From positions 12,431 through 76,430 of the forward strand of contig CAYZYC010000001.1 of the NCBI GenBank assembly GCA_964481165.1: a stretch of DNA of 64,000 bases. The letters are read 5' to 3'. Each line of letters opens with the position of its first letter. Within the stretch, counting starts at the first letter, position 1. Below are positions 7,279-15,972 of this stretch, in pieces. This stretch comes from Zeimonas sp964481165. GTDB taxonomy: Bacteria; Pseudomonadota; Gammaproteobacteria; Burkholderiales; Burkholderiaceae_E. The notes under the pieces were generated by a model, which saw nothing but the letters and a program-made list of their open reading frames with translations, did no database searches and was not told the DNA's origin. The position numbers and the translations under genes are program-made.

Positions 7279-8655
7279 ATGAGTCACGTAGACCAGGCCG
7301 GAAATCGGGTATCCGGCGCGAACGCCGCCGGGCTTGCGCTGTTCGAGATGGCAGCCCACGAGCTTCGCTGCCTGGTCGCCGATCCGGTGGCGACCGTCGA
7401 CCGGGCGATCGCGGAGTGCCCCTCCATGACGATGGCGCACGTGCTTCGCGGCTGGCTGCACCTGCTCGGTACCGAGCCCTCGGGACTGCCGGTCGCGCGC
7501 GAATGCGCCGACGCCGCCGGCGCATTGCCGGCAAACGAGCGCGAACGCGCGCACATCGTCGCGCTGCGCGCGCTGTGCGACGGGCACTGGCGCCGCGCCG
7601 GGCAACTCCTCGAGGACCTGAGCGTGCGCCACCCGCTCGACGCGCTCGCGTTGCAGGCCGGGCACCAGATCGATTTCTTCTGCGGAAATTCGCGGATGCT
7701 GCGCGACCGGATCGCGCGCGCACTTCCCGCATGGGAACCGGCGATTCCCGGCTATCACGCGTTGCTCGGAATGCACGCGTTCGGTCTCGAGGAGACCGGC
7801 GACTACGCGCAGGCCGAACGGCAGGGCCGGCGCAGCGTCGAGCTGCAGTCGCGCGACACCTGGGCCTGGCACGCGGTCTCGCACGTCTGCGAAATGCGCA
7901 ACCGTCCGGACGAGGGCATCGCGTGGTTGCGATCGAATCCGCAGGCATGGTCGCAGGACAGTTTCCTGTCGGTGCACAACTGGTGGCACCTGGCGGTGTT
8001 CCACCTCGAGCGCGACGAGGTCGACGAGGTGCTGCGGCTTTTCGACGGCCCGATCTTCGGTGCGCGCTCGGCAGTGGTGATCGACCTGATCGACGCCAGC
8101 GCCTTGCTGTGGCGCCTGCAGCTGCGCGGCGTCGACGTCGGCGATCGATGGCGCGACGTAGCTGACCGGTGGGAGCCGATCGCAGACGCGGGGAACTATG
8201 CCTTCAACGACATGCACGCGATGATGGCCTTCGTCGGCGCCGATCGCCCCGGCGCCCGGCTCCGCGTGCTCGATGCGCAACGCGCCGCCCTCGGCGCCGG
8301 CGGCGACAACGCCGATTTCACGCGCGACGTCGGCGCGTCGGCGACGCGTGCGATCCTGGCGTTCGCCGAGGGCGATTACGCGCAATGCGTCGGACTGCTG
8401 CGCCCGGTGCGCAGCTACGCGCATCGCTTCGGCGGCAGTCACGCGCAGCGCGACGTGATCGACCTGACGCTGATCGAGGCAGCGATCCGCAGCGGCGACC
8501 GTGCTCTCGCTTCGGCGCTCGCAGCCGAACGGGTCGCGCTTCGCCCGTCGAGTGCGCCGGCGTTGCGTCTGGCTACCCGCGCGGCGCAGGCCGACAGCGC
8601 CGACGAGCCCGGGAGCGGGCTTGCGCCGGCTGCGCTCGCAGCGACCGCCGCATAG
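7279..8655 (+). CDS. Tetratricopeptide-repeat protein, TTC38-like
   Basis: This 458-residue soluble protein is built from helical hairpins. The segment HALLGMHAFGLEETGDYAQA then DTWAWHAVSHVCEMRNRPDE and HNWWHLAVFHLER resembles the TTC38/StaR-like family, in which W-x-x-H-x-x-x-H and HNWWH patterns recur. Function in bacteria is poorly known; members sit beside regulators or oxidoreductases. ATG 7279 is preceded by CGGAG 10 bases upstream. It is divergent from the AraC-type gene and is the most likely target of that regulator. No signal peptide or membrane segment is seen. The C-terminal 35 residues are Ala-rich and low in complexity. Confidence 0.75.
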   Translation: MSHVDQAGNRVSGANAAGLALFEMAAHELRCLVADPVATVDRAIAECPSMTMAHVLRGWLHLLGTEPSGLPVARECADAAGALPANERERAHIVALRALCDGHWRRAGQLLEDLSVRHPLDALALQAGHQIDFFCGNSRMLRDRIARALPAWEPAIPGYHALLGMHAFGLEETGDYAQAERQGRRSVELQSRDTWAWHAVSHVCEMRNRPDEGIAWLRSNPQAWSQDSFLSVHNWWHLAVFHLERDEVDEVLRLFDGPIFGARSAVVIDLIDASALLWRLQLRGVDVGDRWRDVADRWEPIADAGNYAFNDMHAMMAFVGADRPGARLRVLDAQRAALGAGGDNADFTRDVGASATRAILAFAEGDYAQCVGLLRPVRSYAHRFGGSHAQRDVIDLTLIEAAIRSGDRALASALAAERVALRPSSAPALRLATRAAQADSADEPGSGLAPAALAATAA

Positions 8656-8733
8656 CAGAGGCGGGCATCCGATGTGCTGCTATCCGGACCGCGGCCGCGC
8701 GCATGGGCGCCGGCCGCAGATCGGAGACGCTGG

Positions 8734-9498
8734 ATGGCGGCACGCATTGCACCCGGATTCCGCACGCGCCGCTCGCTGATTCTCGTGGGGTTCGCAGCGG
8801 CCGCGTCCGGCTGCGCGACCCACTTTCCGGCGCCGCGCGCAGGCAGGCTCGCGCTGCCGCCGGTGGCGACGCCGCCGTCTGCTGCGAAGGCGGTTTCGGC
8901 GCCGCAGGTCCTGCGTCCGCGCCGCGCCGACTTCGGCTCCGTGCCGGCCTCGCGTGCGGCACGCGAGGTCGCCGACTGGGCCGTTGCCTCGGGCGACCCC
9001 CGGGGACTTCCGTTCCTGATCGTCGACAAGATCGGTGCGCGCATGTTCGTCTTCGACAGCAAGGGTCGACTGCGCGGAAACAGCGCGGTGCTGCTGGGCG
9101 CCGCGCACGGCGACGAAACCGTTCCGGGAATCGGCGAGCGTGCGATCGCCGCGATCCGCCCGCACGAACGCACGACGCCGGCAGGCCGATTCGTCGCGGA
9201 ACGCGGACGCAACGCGCACGGCGAGGACATCGTCTGGGTCGACTACGACGCTGCCGTCTCGATGCATCGCGTCCGTGCGACGGTTCCGGCGGAACGCCGC
9301 CTCGAGCGCCTGCGCACGCCGACGACGAACGACAACCGCATCTCGTACGGGTGCATCAACGTGCCGGCGAAGTTCTACGACCGCTACGTCGTTCCGGCTT
9401 TTCGCGACGAAGTCGCGATCGTCTACGTGCTCCCCGAAACCGGTTCGGTGCACTCGCGCTTCGGGATTCCCCGGGTGCGTGCGCGCGCCGGTTCCTGA
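8734..9498 (+). CDS. L,D-transpeptidase (YkuD)-like lipoprotein
   Basis: The 254-residue product opens with a lipoprotein signal (MAARIAPGFRTRRSLILVG, then lipobox A-A-S-G-C at about residues 25-29), so it should be anchored in the envelope. From about residue 95 it resembles the YkuD fold, with a conserved His (S-M-H-R-V) and the catalytic-Cys motif as I-S-Y-G-C-I-N-V-P. Canonical enzymes have S-x-G-C-I-R, so the Arg after the Cys is replaced by Asn. YkuD enzymes cross-link peptidoglycan or attach proteins to it. ATG 8734 follows GGAG and was chosen over GTG 8674, which would bury the signal peptide. Confidence 0.72.
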   Translation: MAARIAPGFRTRRSLILVGFAAAASGCATHFPAPRAGRLALPPVATPPSAAKAVSAPQVLRPRRADFGSVPASRAAREVADWAVASGDPRGLPFLIVDKIGARMFVFDSKGRLRGNSAVLLGAAHGDETVPGIGERAIAAIRPHERTTPAGRFVAERGRNAHGEDIVWVDYDAAVSMHRVRATVPAERRLERLRTPTTNDNRISYGCINVPAKFYDRYVVPAFRDEVAIVYVLPETGSVHSRFGIPRVRARAGS

Positions 9499-9524
9499 GG
9501 CGCCTGCAGCCGCCGGATCCGGGC

Positions 9525-9554
9525 GAAAGAAAACGCCGGGCAGCGCCCGGCGTT
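9525..9554 (-). terminator. Rho-independent terminator, best on the minus strand
   Basis: AACGCCGGGC (9532-9541) and GCCCGGCGTT (9545-9554) form a 10-base-pair perfect stem with a 3-base loop between two convergent genes. Read on the minus strand it is followed by a T-rich run (TTTTCTTTC), so it terminates the 9574 gene well. For the plus-strand gene ending at 9498 it can act as a hairpin without a U-run. Confidence 0.75.
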
Positions 9555-9573
9555 CGACGCAGCTGCTGCGAAG

Positions 9574-10044
9574 TCAGTTGCGGTCGGCGCGCGGGGCGCG
9601 CGCCATGCGGTCGTTACGCATCCGGAAATCGTCGTCCGACGCGCTCGAGCGGGTCGTTCCCATCGTACTCGACGATGTCGTGTCCCGTTCGGCGGCCATT
9701 CCCTGCGAGGCCTGGCGATTGAGGTCCTGCGATTGCGGCGTCGTCTGCGTCGACATCGCCGTGCCGCTGCGCGTGGTGTCGCGCATCGTGTCCGAGGTTG
9801 CGCTGCGGGTCTCGGTCGCGGTCGAGTCCCTGCGCATGCTGTCGAGCGCGCTTCCCGGGCGGGCTGCTTCGGTTCCGGATGCCATGCCTTGCGTGTTCGG
9901 CGCGTTCATCCGGGTCGAGTCGCTCGCCGTGCCCTGGCTCGTGCTCTGCGCCTGTGCGAGGCCCGACACGGACAGGCACGCGGCGGCAGCGAAGGCCGCG
10001 AGCAGGGCGTGGCGGGGTGTGAAACGTTCGATGCTTCGGGTCAT
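9574..10044 (-). CDS. Secreted Ser/Thr-rich low-complexity protein of unknown function
   Basis: The 156-residue protein starts with a clear Sec signal peptide (TRHALLAAFAAAACLSV-like core, probable cut after A-Q-A near residue 32). The mature part is a disordered Ser, Thr, Met, Arg and Gln-rich chain with short repeats such as DSMRRDST and SDTMRDTT. No catalytic motif is present, so I do not recognise a family. ATG 10044 is preferred because TGGAG lies six bases upstream; an in-frame ATG at 10056 is the alternative. A stem-loop terminator follows the stop. It may be a periplasmic or surface stress protein, but this is a guess from composition. Confidence 0.6.
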   Translation of the reverse strand: MTRSIERFTPRHALLAAFAAAACLSVSGLAQAQSTSQGTASDSTRMNAPNTQGMASGTEAARPGSALDSMRRDSTATETRSATSDTMRDTTRSGTAMSTQTTPQSQDLNRQASQGMAAERDTTSSSTMGTTRSSASDDDFRMRNDRMARAPRADRN

Positions 10045-10192
10045 GTTCGGCTCCATGGTGTTTCGTTTCGCTGTCTGGACGGATCGCCGGCGAAGCGACG
10101 GCCCGACGAGGCCACTGCAGGCTGCAAGTCGGGTGCCCGCGCCGTGCGGAGAGCCTCGGTCGAAGGCGCTCGGTCGGCGGCGCGCAGTCGCC

Positions 10193-13100
10193 TCAGTCGG
10201 CCGCCAGCGCGCGCGCGAGCACGACCGCGACGTGCGTGGCGTTGCGCTGCGTGCCGTCGGCGATCTGGTGCCTGCAGCTCGTGCCGTCGGCGACGATCAG
10301 GGTCTGCTCGCCGGCGTTGCGCACTTCGGGCAGCAGCGACAACTCGCCCATCCGCATCGAAACGTCGAAATGCGAAGCTTCGAATCCGAACGCGCCGGCC
10401 ATCCCGCAGCATCCCGGATCGACGGTGCGCACGACGAGCCCGGGGATCCACTCGAGCACCGCGCGGATCGGGCGCACCGCATCGAAGGCATGCTGATGGC
10501 AATGCCCGTGCAGCAGCACGCGCGTCTGCGGCAACGCGCGCAGCGGCAGGCGCAATCTGCCCGCGCGGTGCTCGCGCTCGAGGAACTCCTCGAACAGCAG
10601 CGCCTGGCCGGCGAGCCGTTGCGCGGCGTCGCCGAGCCCGAGCACGAGGAACTCGTCGCGCATCGTCAGCAGGCACGAGGGCTCGAGGCCGACGACGGGA
10701 ACGCCGCGTTCGACGTAAGGCGCCAGCGCCCGAAGCGTGCGTTGCGCTTCGGCGCGCGCTTCGTCGACGAGCCCGGTGGCCAGGAACGTGCGCCCGCAAC
10801 ACAGCGGCCGCGCGGGAGTCGAAGCGGCGTCGGCACGCGCGACGTGCACGCGATAGCCCGCGGCCTGCAGCACCGTGCGTGCCGCGCGCAGGTTGTCGGG
10901 TTCGAACCAGTTCTCGAAGGTGTCGGCCCACAGCACGACCTCGCCGTTCGGCGCGTGCGCCGCAGGCGCAGCGCGGTCGCCGGTGAACGGATCGCCGCGC
11001 CAGCGCGGCAGCGAGCGGCGCGCCGAGAATCCGGCCAGGCGTTCGCTCGCCCAGGCGGCCCCCGGAACGCGGTCGCGCAGGTTCAGCAGCCAGCGCGCAC
11101 GCGCAGCGAAGCGGGCGTAGCGGGGCAGCCACGCGACCAGTCGATCGAACAGTCGCAGGCGGTGCGTGCGGTTCCAGTGGTGCAGCGACTCGATCTTCAT
11201 GCGCGCCATGTCGACGCCGGTCGGACATTCGCGACGGCACCCCTTGCAGCCGACGCACAGCTCGAGCGCTTCGTGGACCGCCGCCGACGCCTGCGCTTCG
11301 TCGCCGAGGCGTCCCGCGAGCGCCAGGCGCAGCGTGTTGGCGCGCCCGCGCGTCAGGTGCCGCTCGTCGCGCGTGACGCGCCAGCTCGGACACATCGTTC
11401 CGGCGTCGAACTTGCGGCAATGCCCGTTGTTGTTGCACATCTCGGCGGCCTTCGCGAAGCCGCCCGCCGGATCGCCGCCGGTGCCCGGTGCGCCGACGAC
11501 CCCGGTCAGCGGATCGTTCTGCACGTTCCACGCCGACCAGTCGAGCGCCGTCTCGCGTGCACGCGCGGCGTACCCCGGCGGGTAGCGGAACAGGCGCACG
11601 TCGTCCATTTTCGAGCCGCGCACGATCTTGCCCGGGTTCATCAGCCCGAGCGGATCGAACAGGTCTTTCACATCCTCGAACGCGCGCACAAGCCGGTCGC
11701 CGAACTGCCAGCCGACCCATTCGCTGCGCACCAGTCCGTCGCCGTGCTCTCCGGAGAACGCGCCGCGGTATTCGCGCACGGCCGCCGCGGCCTCCTCGGC
11801 GATCCTGCGCATCTTCGCAGCGCCCCCGTCCGGGCCGCCCTGGCGCAGGTCGAGGATGGGTCGCACGTGCAGCGTGCCGACCGACGCGTGCGCATACCAG
11901 GTGCCGCGCGTGCCGTGCCGTGCGAACACTTCCTCGAGCCGGTCGGTGTAGTCGGCCAGGTGCTCGAGCGGCACCGCGCAATCCTCGATGAACGAGACCG
12001 GCTTGCCGTCGCCGCGAAGCGACATCATCACGTTCAGCCCCGCCTTGCGCACTTCCCAGAGCGCCTTCTGCGCGCGCGGGTCGACGAACGGCACTACGCT
12101 GCCCGCAAGGCCCAGTTCGCCCATCAGCTCGTCGAGTCGCGCGAGGCTGCGCGACAGGGCCGCAGGATCGTCGCCGGAGAACTCGACCAGCAGCAGCGCC
12201 TGCGGCGCATGACCGCAGCCGGCGGTGAGCGCGCGTTCGATCGTCGGGCGGAACGCCGGGTTCGCGCGCGAGAGTTCGATCATCGTGCGATCGACGAGTT
12301 CGACCGCGGTCGGCGCAAGCGACACGATCTGCTGCGTGCTCTGCATCGCACGCCGCAGGCTCGGGAAGCGGACGACGCCGAGCACGCGCGCTGCCGGCAA
12401 CGGCGCGAGCGACAGGACGATCCGCCGGAAGTATGCGAGCGTGCCCTCGGAGCCGACGAGCAGGTGCGCGAGGTTGACCGATCCGTCGGCGGTATACGGC
12501 CGCTCGGATCGCGGGTGGAAGACGTCGAGGTTGTAGCCGCCGACGCGCCGCAGGACCGTCGGCCAGCGGCGCTCGATCTCGTCGCGTTCGTGTGCGCCGA
12601 GCGCGAACAGCCGCGAGACGAGTTCGGCCGTGCGCGCCGACCGCATCGGCCGGCGCGCGTCGCGCCCGAACGGACCGAAATGCTCGTGCACGCCGTCGCT
12701 GAGGATCGCATCGATCGCGCGGACGTTGTGCACCATGTTGCCGTAGGCGATCGAACGCGAACCGCAGGAGTTGTTGCCGGCCATGCCTCCGATCGTCGCC
12801 TGCGCCGAGGTCGACACGTCGACCGGGAACCACAGCCCGTGCGGCGCGAGCCACGCGTTGAGCTGGTCGAGAACGACACCGGGCTGGACCTCGACGGTGC
12901 GCGCTTCGCGGTCGAAGGCGAGGATCCGGTTCAGGTGGCGGCTCGTGTCGATGACGATCGCTTCGCCGATTGCCTGTCCGCACTGGCTGCTGCCCGCACC
13001 GCGCGGCAGCAGCGGCACGCGCGACTCGCGGGCGATCTCGATCGTCGCGACGACATCGGCCTCGTCGGCCGGGACGACGACGCCGACCGGTTCGACCTGG

Positions 13101-13222
13101 TAGATCGATGCGTCGGTCGAATACCGCGCGCGCGAGGCGGGATCGAAGAGCACCGCTCCGCGCAGTACGCGGCGCAGGCGCCGTGCCACGCGACTGCGCT
13201 CGGAGGAGCGAAGATCGTGCAT
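10193..13222 (-). CDS. ydiJ: FAD- and Fe-S-binding D-2-hydroxyacid dehydrogenase (YdiJ-like)
   Basis: The 1009-residue protein is a fusion of a glycolate-oxidase-type flavoprotein and a GlpC-type iron-sulfur subunit. An N-terminal FAD-binding type 4 domain (LLPRGAGSSQCGQA near 75; GGMAGNNSCGSRSIAYGN near 145) is followed by the FAD-linked oxidase C domain (about 220-500). Then come ferredoxin-like Cys clusters (CNNNGHCR; CVGCKGCRRECPTGVD near 650) and two CCG domains (CCGRTFLATGL, CCGMAGAFGFE). E. coli YdiJ, 1018 residues, is a D-2-hydroxyglutarate dehydrogenase feeding electrons to the respiratory chain. D-lactate or another D-2-hydroxyacid is possible here. It is divergent from the serine-glyoxylate aminotransferase gene, with only 37 bases between them. 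Confidence 0.88.
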   Translation of the reverse strand: MHDLRSSERSRVARRLRRVLRGAVLFDPASRARYSTDASIYQVEPVGVVVPADEADVVATIEIARESRVPLLPRGAGSSQCGQAIGEAIVIDTSRHLNRILAFDREARTVEVQPGVVLDQLNAWLAPHGLWFPVDVSTSAQATIGGMAGNNSCGSRSIAYGNMVHNVRAIDAILSDGVHEHFGPFGRDARRPMRSARTAELVSRLFALGAHERDEIERRWPTVLRRVGGYNLDVFHPRSERPYTADGSVNLAHLLVGSEGTLAYFRRIVLSLAPLPAARVLGVVRFPSLRRAMQSTQQIVSLAPTAVELVDRTMIELSRANPAFRPTIERALTAGCGHAPQALLLVEFSGDDPAALSRSLARLDELMGELGLAGSVVPFVDPRAQKALWEVRKAGLNVMMSLRGDGKPVSFIEDCAVPLEHLADYTDRLEEVFARHGTRGTWYAHASVGTLHVRPILDLRQGGPDGGAAKMRRIAEEAAAAVREYRGAFSGEHGDGLVRSEWVGWQFGDRLVRAFEDVKDLFDPLGLMNPGKIVRGSKMDDVRLFRYPPGYAARARETALDWSAWNVQNDPLTGVVGAPGTGGDPAGGFAKAAEMCNNNGHCRKFDAGTMCPSWRVTRDERHLTRGRANTLRLALAGRLGDEAQASAAVHEALELCVGCKGCRRECPTGVDMARMKIESLHHWNRTHRLRLFDRLVAWLPRYARFAARARWLLNLRDRVPGAAWASERLAGFSARRSLPRWRGDPFTGDRAAPAAHAPNGEVVLWADTFENWFEPDNLRAARTVLQAAGYRVHVARADAASTPARPLCCGRTFLATGLVDEARAEAQRTLRALAPYVERGVPVVGLEPSCLLTMRDEFLVLGLGDAAQRLAGQALLFEEFLEREHRAGRLRLPLRALPQTRVLLHGHCHQHAFDAVRPIRAVLEWIPGLVVRTVDPGCCGMAGAFGFEASHFDVSMRMGELSLLPEVRNAGEQTLIVADGTSCRHQIADGTQRNATHVAVVLARALAAD

Positions 13223-13232
13223 TCGAAGCTAT

Positions 13233-13256
13233 AGTCTACGAGCCAGTCTACGAACC
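13233..13256. repeat. Tandem 12-base repeat in the 37-base ydiJ/aminotransferase divergent region
   Basis: AGTCTACGAGCC (13233-13244) is followed directly by AGTCTACGAACC (13245-13256), identical at 11 of 12 positions. TATAGT at 13230-13235 could be the -10 box of the plus-strand gene. A tandem repeat filling most of so short a divergent promoter is a good operator candidate for a regulator controlling both genes, or a small duplication that built the promoter. Confidence 0.5.
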
Positions 13257-13259
13257 GCC

Positions 13260-14453
13260 ATGAAACGTTCCCAAGGCCCGGTGCCCGCCCGGCACCCTTC
13301 GGGCCGGCATTTCCTGCAGATCCCCGGTCCGACGAACGTGCCGGACCGGATCCTGCGGGCGATGGACCACCCGACGATCGACCATCGGGGTCCCGAGTTC
13401 GGCGAACTCGGCCGCGCGATCCTGCTCGGCCTTCGCACGATCTTCCGCACCGATTCCCCGGTCGTTGTCTATCCGGCTTCCGGCACCGGCGCGTGGGAAG
13501 CCGCGCTCGTCAATACGCTGTCGCCAGGCGATCGCGTTGTTATGTGCGAGACCGGCCATTTCGCAATGTTATGGAAAAACATGGCGGAGCGCCTCGGACT
13601 CGCGGTCGAGTTGCTGCCCGGAGACTGGCGGCACGGTGCCGATCCGCAGGCGATCGAATCGCTGCTGCGCGCCGACGACGGCCATCGATTCCGGGCGGTC
13701 TGCGTCGTGCACAACGAAACGTCGACCGGCGTCACGAGTCCCATCGCGCAGATCCGTGCGGCGATCGATCGTGCGCGACACCCGGCGCTGCTGCTCGTCG
13801 ACACGATCTCGTCGCTCGGATCGATCGACTACCGGCACGACGAATGGGGCGTCGACGTGACGGTCGCCGGATCGCAGAAGGGGCTGATGCTGCCTCCGGG
13901 ATTGTCGTTCAACGCGCTGAGCGCGCGTGCGCTCGACGCATCGAAGAGCGCGAAGCTTCCGCGGTCGTACTGGGACTGGCAGGCGATGCTCGAGCCGAAC
14001 GAGAAGGGCTACTTTCCGTATACGCCGGCGACGAACCTGCTCTACGGATTGCACGAGGCGATCGCGATGCTGCTCGACGAGGGGCTCGACAACGTGTTCG
14101 CGCGCCACGCCCGCCACGGCGACGCGACGCGCGCGGCGGTGCAGGGCTGGGGCCTCGAGGTGCTCTGCGCCGATCCCGCGCAGTACAGCGATTCGCTCAC
14201 CGCAGTGGTGATGCCTTCCGGGCACAGTGCAGATGCATTGCGCCGCATCGCGCTCGAGCGATTCGACCTGTCGTTGGGGCAGGGGCTCGGCAGGCTCGCC
14301 GACAAGGTGTTCCGCATCGGCCACCTGGGAAGCTTCAACGACCTGATGCTGATGGGAACGCTGTCGGGCATCGAGATGGCGCTGGAGCTCGCTGCGGTTC
14401 CGCATCGCAAGGGGGGCACGCAGGCGGCAATGCAGCGACTCGCATCGCCGTGA
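13260..14453 (+). CDS. Serine-glyoxylate aminotransferase-type class V aminotransferase
   Basis: The 397-residue PLP enzyme matches the alanine/serine-glyoxylate aminotransferase group: FLQIPGPTNVPDRIL at the N-terminus, YPASGTGAWEAAL near 71, VHNETSTGV near 150, the PLP Asp in LLVDTISSLGS and the Schiff-base Lys207 in G-S-Q-K-G-L-M. It transfers the amino group of serine (or alanine) to glyoxylate, giving hydroxypyruvate and glycine, as in the serine cycle or photorespiration-like salvage. ATG 13260 is the only good start. Divergence from a D-2-hydroxyacid dehydrogenase suggests joint handling of glyoxylate- or hydroxypyruvate-related acids, which is inference. Confidence 0.9.
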   Translation: MKRSQGPVPARHPSGRHFLQIPGPTNVPDRILRAMDHPTIDHRGPEFGELGRAILLGLRTIFRTDSPVVVYPASGTGAWEAALVNTLSPGDRVVMCETGHFAMLWKNMAERLGLAVELLPGDWRHGADPQAIESLLRADDGHRFRAVCVVHNETSTGVTSPIAQIRAAIDRARHPALLLVDTISSLGSIDYRHDEWGVDVTVAGSQKGLMLPPGLSFNALSARALDASKSAKLPRSYWDWQAMLEPNEKGYFPYTPATNLLYGLHEAIAMLLDEGLDNVFARHARHGDATRAAVQGWGLEVLCADPAQYSDSLTAVVMPSGHSADALRRIALERFDLSLGQGLGRLADKVFRIGHLGSFNDLMLMGTLSGIEMALELAAVPHRKGGTQAAMQRLASP

Positions 14454-14487
14454 TGTGGCAAGCTCGAACTTCGACAGGAGACACGCC

Positions 14488-15078
14488 ATGAACCGAATGC
14501 TGGCCGACGAACTGTTCTCGCAACTCCAGGGCGCACCGCTGCAGCAGATCTCCAGCCGCCTGGGGACCGATCCGCAGGAAACGATGAATGCGGTCGGTGC
14601 GGCACTGCCGATGCTGCTCGGCGCTCTCGGGCGCAACGCGTCGCAGCCGCAGGGCGCCGATGCGTTGTTCGGTGCGTTGCAGCGCGACCACTCGGGCACC
14701 GACCTGGGATCCGTGCTCGGCAACGTGCTGGGTGGCGGCGGCGCGCGCGATGGCGAGCAGATCCTCGGGCACATCTTCGGCAACCGCACGCAGCGCGCCG
14801 AGAGCAGTCTCGGGCAGGCGAGCGGACTGGGCAGCGGCAATGCGGGCAACCTGCTGAAAATGCTCGCCCCGCTCGTATTGACCTTCCTCGCGCAGCGATA
14901 CGCGGGCGGAAGCGGTTCAGGCGACCTCGGCAGCGCGCTGGCGGCTGAACGCGACCAGGTGAACCGGCAGGGCGGCGGTTTTCTCGATTCGCTGCTCGAC
15001 AGCGACGGCGATGGCCAGATGGACCTCGGCGGCCTGATGAAGATGGGCGGCAGCCTGCTCGGGGGGCGGCGCTTCTGA
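14488..15078 (+). CDS. DUF937-domain protein with a C-terminal Ca-loop-like segment
   Basis: The 196-residue product has the DUF937 repeat pattern (MLADELFSQLQGAPLQQIS, then ALPMLLGALGRNA and LFGALQRDHSGTDLGSVLGN), Gly- and Leu-rich helices ending in H-I-F-G. The same fold appears in YidB-like proteins. Near the C-terminus the run L-L-D-S-D-G-D-G-Q-M-D resembles an EF-hand or dockerin-type Asp loop and is followed by a Gly-Met-rich tail. ATG 14488 follows ACAGGAGACACGCC, a good ribosome binding site. No signal peptide is seen. Role unknown; YidB-type proteins have been linked to envelope or stress functions, not settled. Confidence 0.75.
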   Translation: MNRMLADELFSQLQGAPLQQISSRLGTDPQETMNAVGAALPMLLGALGRNASQPQGADALFGALQRDHSGTDLGSVLGNVLGGGGARDGEQILGHIFGNRTQRAESSLGQASGLGSGNAGNLLKMLAPLVLTFLAQRYAGGSGSGDLGSALAAERDQVNRQGGGFLDSLLDSDGDGQMDLGGLMKMGGSLLGGRRF

Positions 15079-15113
15079 TCGGGTGAGCGGTCCGGACGCG
15101 GTCTCGATCCGGC

Positions 15114-15968
15114 GTGTTCAGCTATCGGCACGCGTTCCATGCAGGGAACCACGCCGACGTGCTCAAGCACGTCGTCCTGATCCGGTTGCTCTCGCATTTC
15201 GCGCTGAAGGACACGCCGTACTGGGTCGTCGACACGCATGCCGGTGCGGGCCTGTACGCGCTCGAAGGCGAGTGGGCCGCCAGGCGCAGCGAGTTTGCCG
15301 ACGGGATCGGTCGCATCTGGGGCCGCGAGGATGCGCCTGCGCCGGTCGCCGAGTACCTCGAAGAAGTGCGTGCGTTCAACGAAGACGGCGTGCTGCGGCA
15401 CTATCCGGGCTCGCCGTTCCTCGCGCTTCGCCGGTTGCGCGAGCGTGACCGCTTGCGTGCTTTCGAGCTGCATCCGAACGAGTACAAGGCGCTTGCGGCG
15501 AACGTGGAGCAGGCGGGGCGCGAGGCCGTGCGTCGCACGCGCGTGCAGGCCGGCGACGGCTTCGACGGGCTCAGGGCGTTGCTGCCTCCGCCGACGCGGC
15601 GCGCGGTGATCCTGATCGATCCGCCGTACGAGGACAAGCGAGACTACGACCGCGTGATCGCGGCGCTGCGCGATGCGCTCGGACGTTTCGCCACCGGCTG
15701 CTACGCGATCTGGTATCCGCAGGTGCAACGCCGCGAGTCGGTCGAGCTGCCGCGCAGGATCGCGCGCATGCCCGGCGTACACTGGCTGCACGCCTCGCTC
15801 GCCGTTCGCAGGGCGCCCAGCGACGGCATCGGCCTGCACGGCAGCGGCGTCGTCGTCGTCAACCCGCCGTGGACGCTCGAGAAGGCGCTCGCCGAGAGCC
15901 TGCCCTGGCTTTGCGACGTGCTCGCGCAGGACGCCGGCGGGGGTTGGTGGATCGACAAATCGCGTTGA
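15114..15968 (+). CDS. rlmJ: 23S rRNA (adenine(2030)-N(6))-methyltransferase
   Basis: The 284-residue protein is a close RlmJ match: MFSYRHAFHAGNHADVLKH at the N-terminus (the residues giving the family its signature), VDTHAGAGLY for S-adenosylmethionine binding, and the N6-adenine methylase motif D-P-P-Y-E in LIDPPYEDK near residue 167. It methylates A2030 of 23S rRNA. The start is a GTG, which is the first codon of the conserved FSYRHAFHAG block, so nothing upstream is needed. It lies 35 bases after the DUF937 gene and 4 bases before a DM13 gene, so co-transcription is likely. Confidence 0.93.
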   Translation: MFSYRHAFHAGNHADVLKHVVLIRLLSHFALKDTPYWVVDTHAGAGLYALEGEWAARRSEFADGIGRIWGREDAPAPVAEYLEEVRAFNEDGVLRHYPGSPFLALRRLRERDRLRAFELHPNEYKALAANVEQAGREAVRRTRVQAGDGFDGLRALLPPPTRRAVILIDPPYEDKRDYDRVIAALRDALGRFATGCYAIWYPQVQRRESVELPRRIARMPGVHWLHASLAVRRAPSDGIGLHGSGVVVVNPPWTLEKALAESLPWLCDVLAQDAGGGWWIDKSR

Positions 15969-15972
15969 CGGC

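Noticed and set aside
9035..13234. Very long open frame antisense to the YdiJ-like gene
   Set aside because: Composition is Arg/Ala/Pro/His-rich with no domain pattern. It is a shadow caused by high GC at third codon positions; the minus-strand frame has clear FAD and Fe-S motifs.
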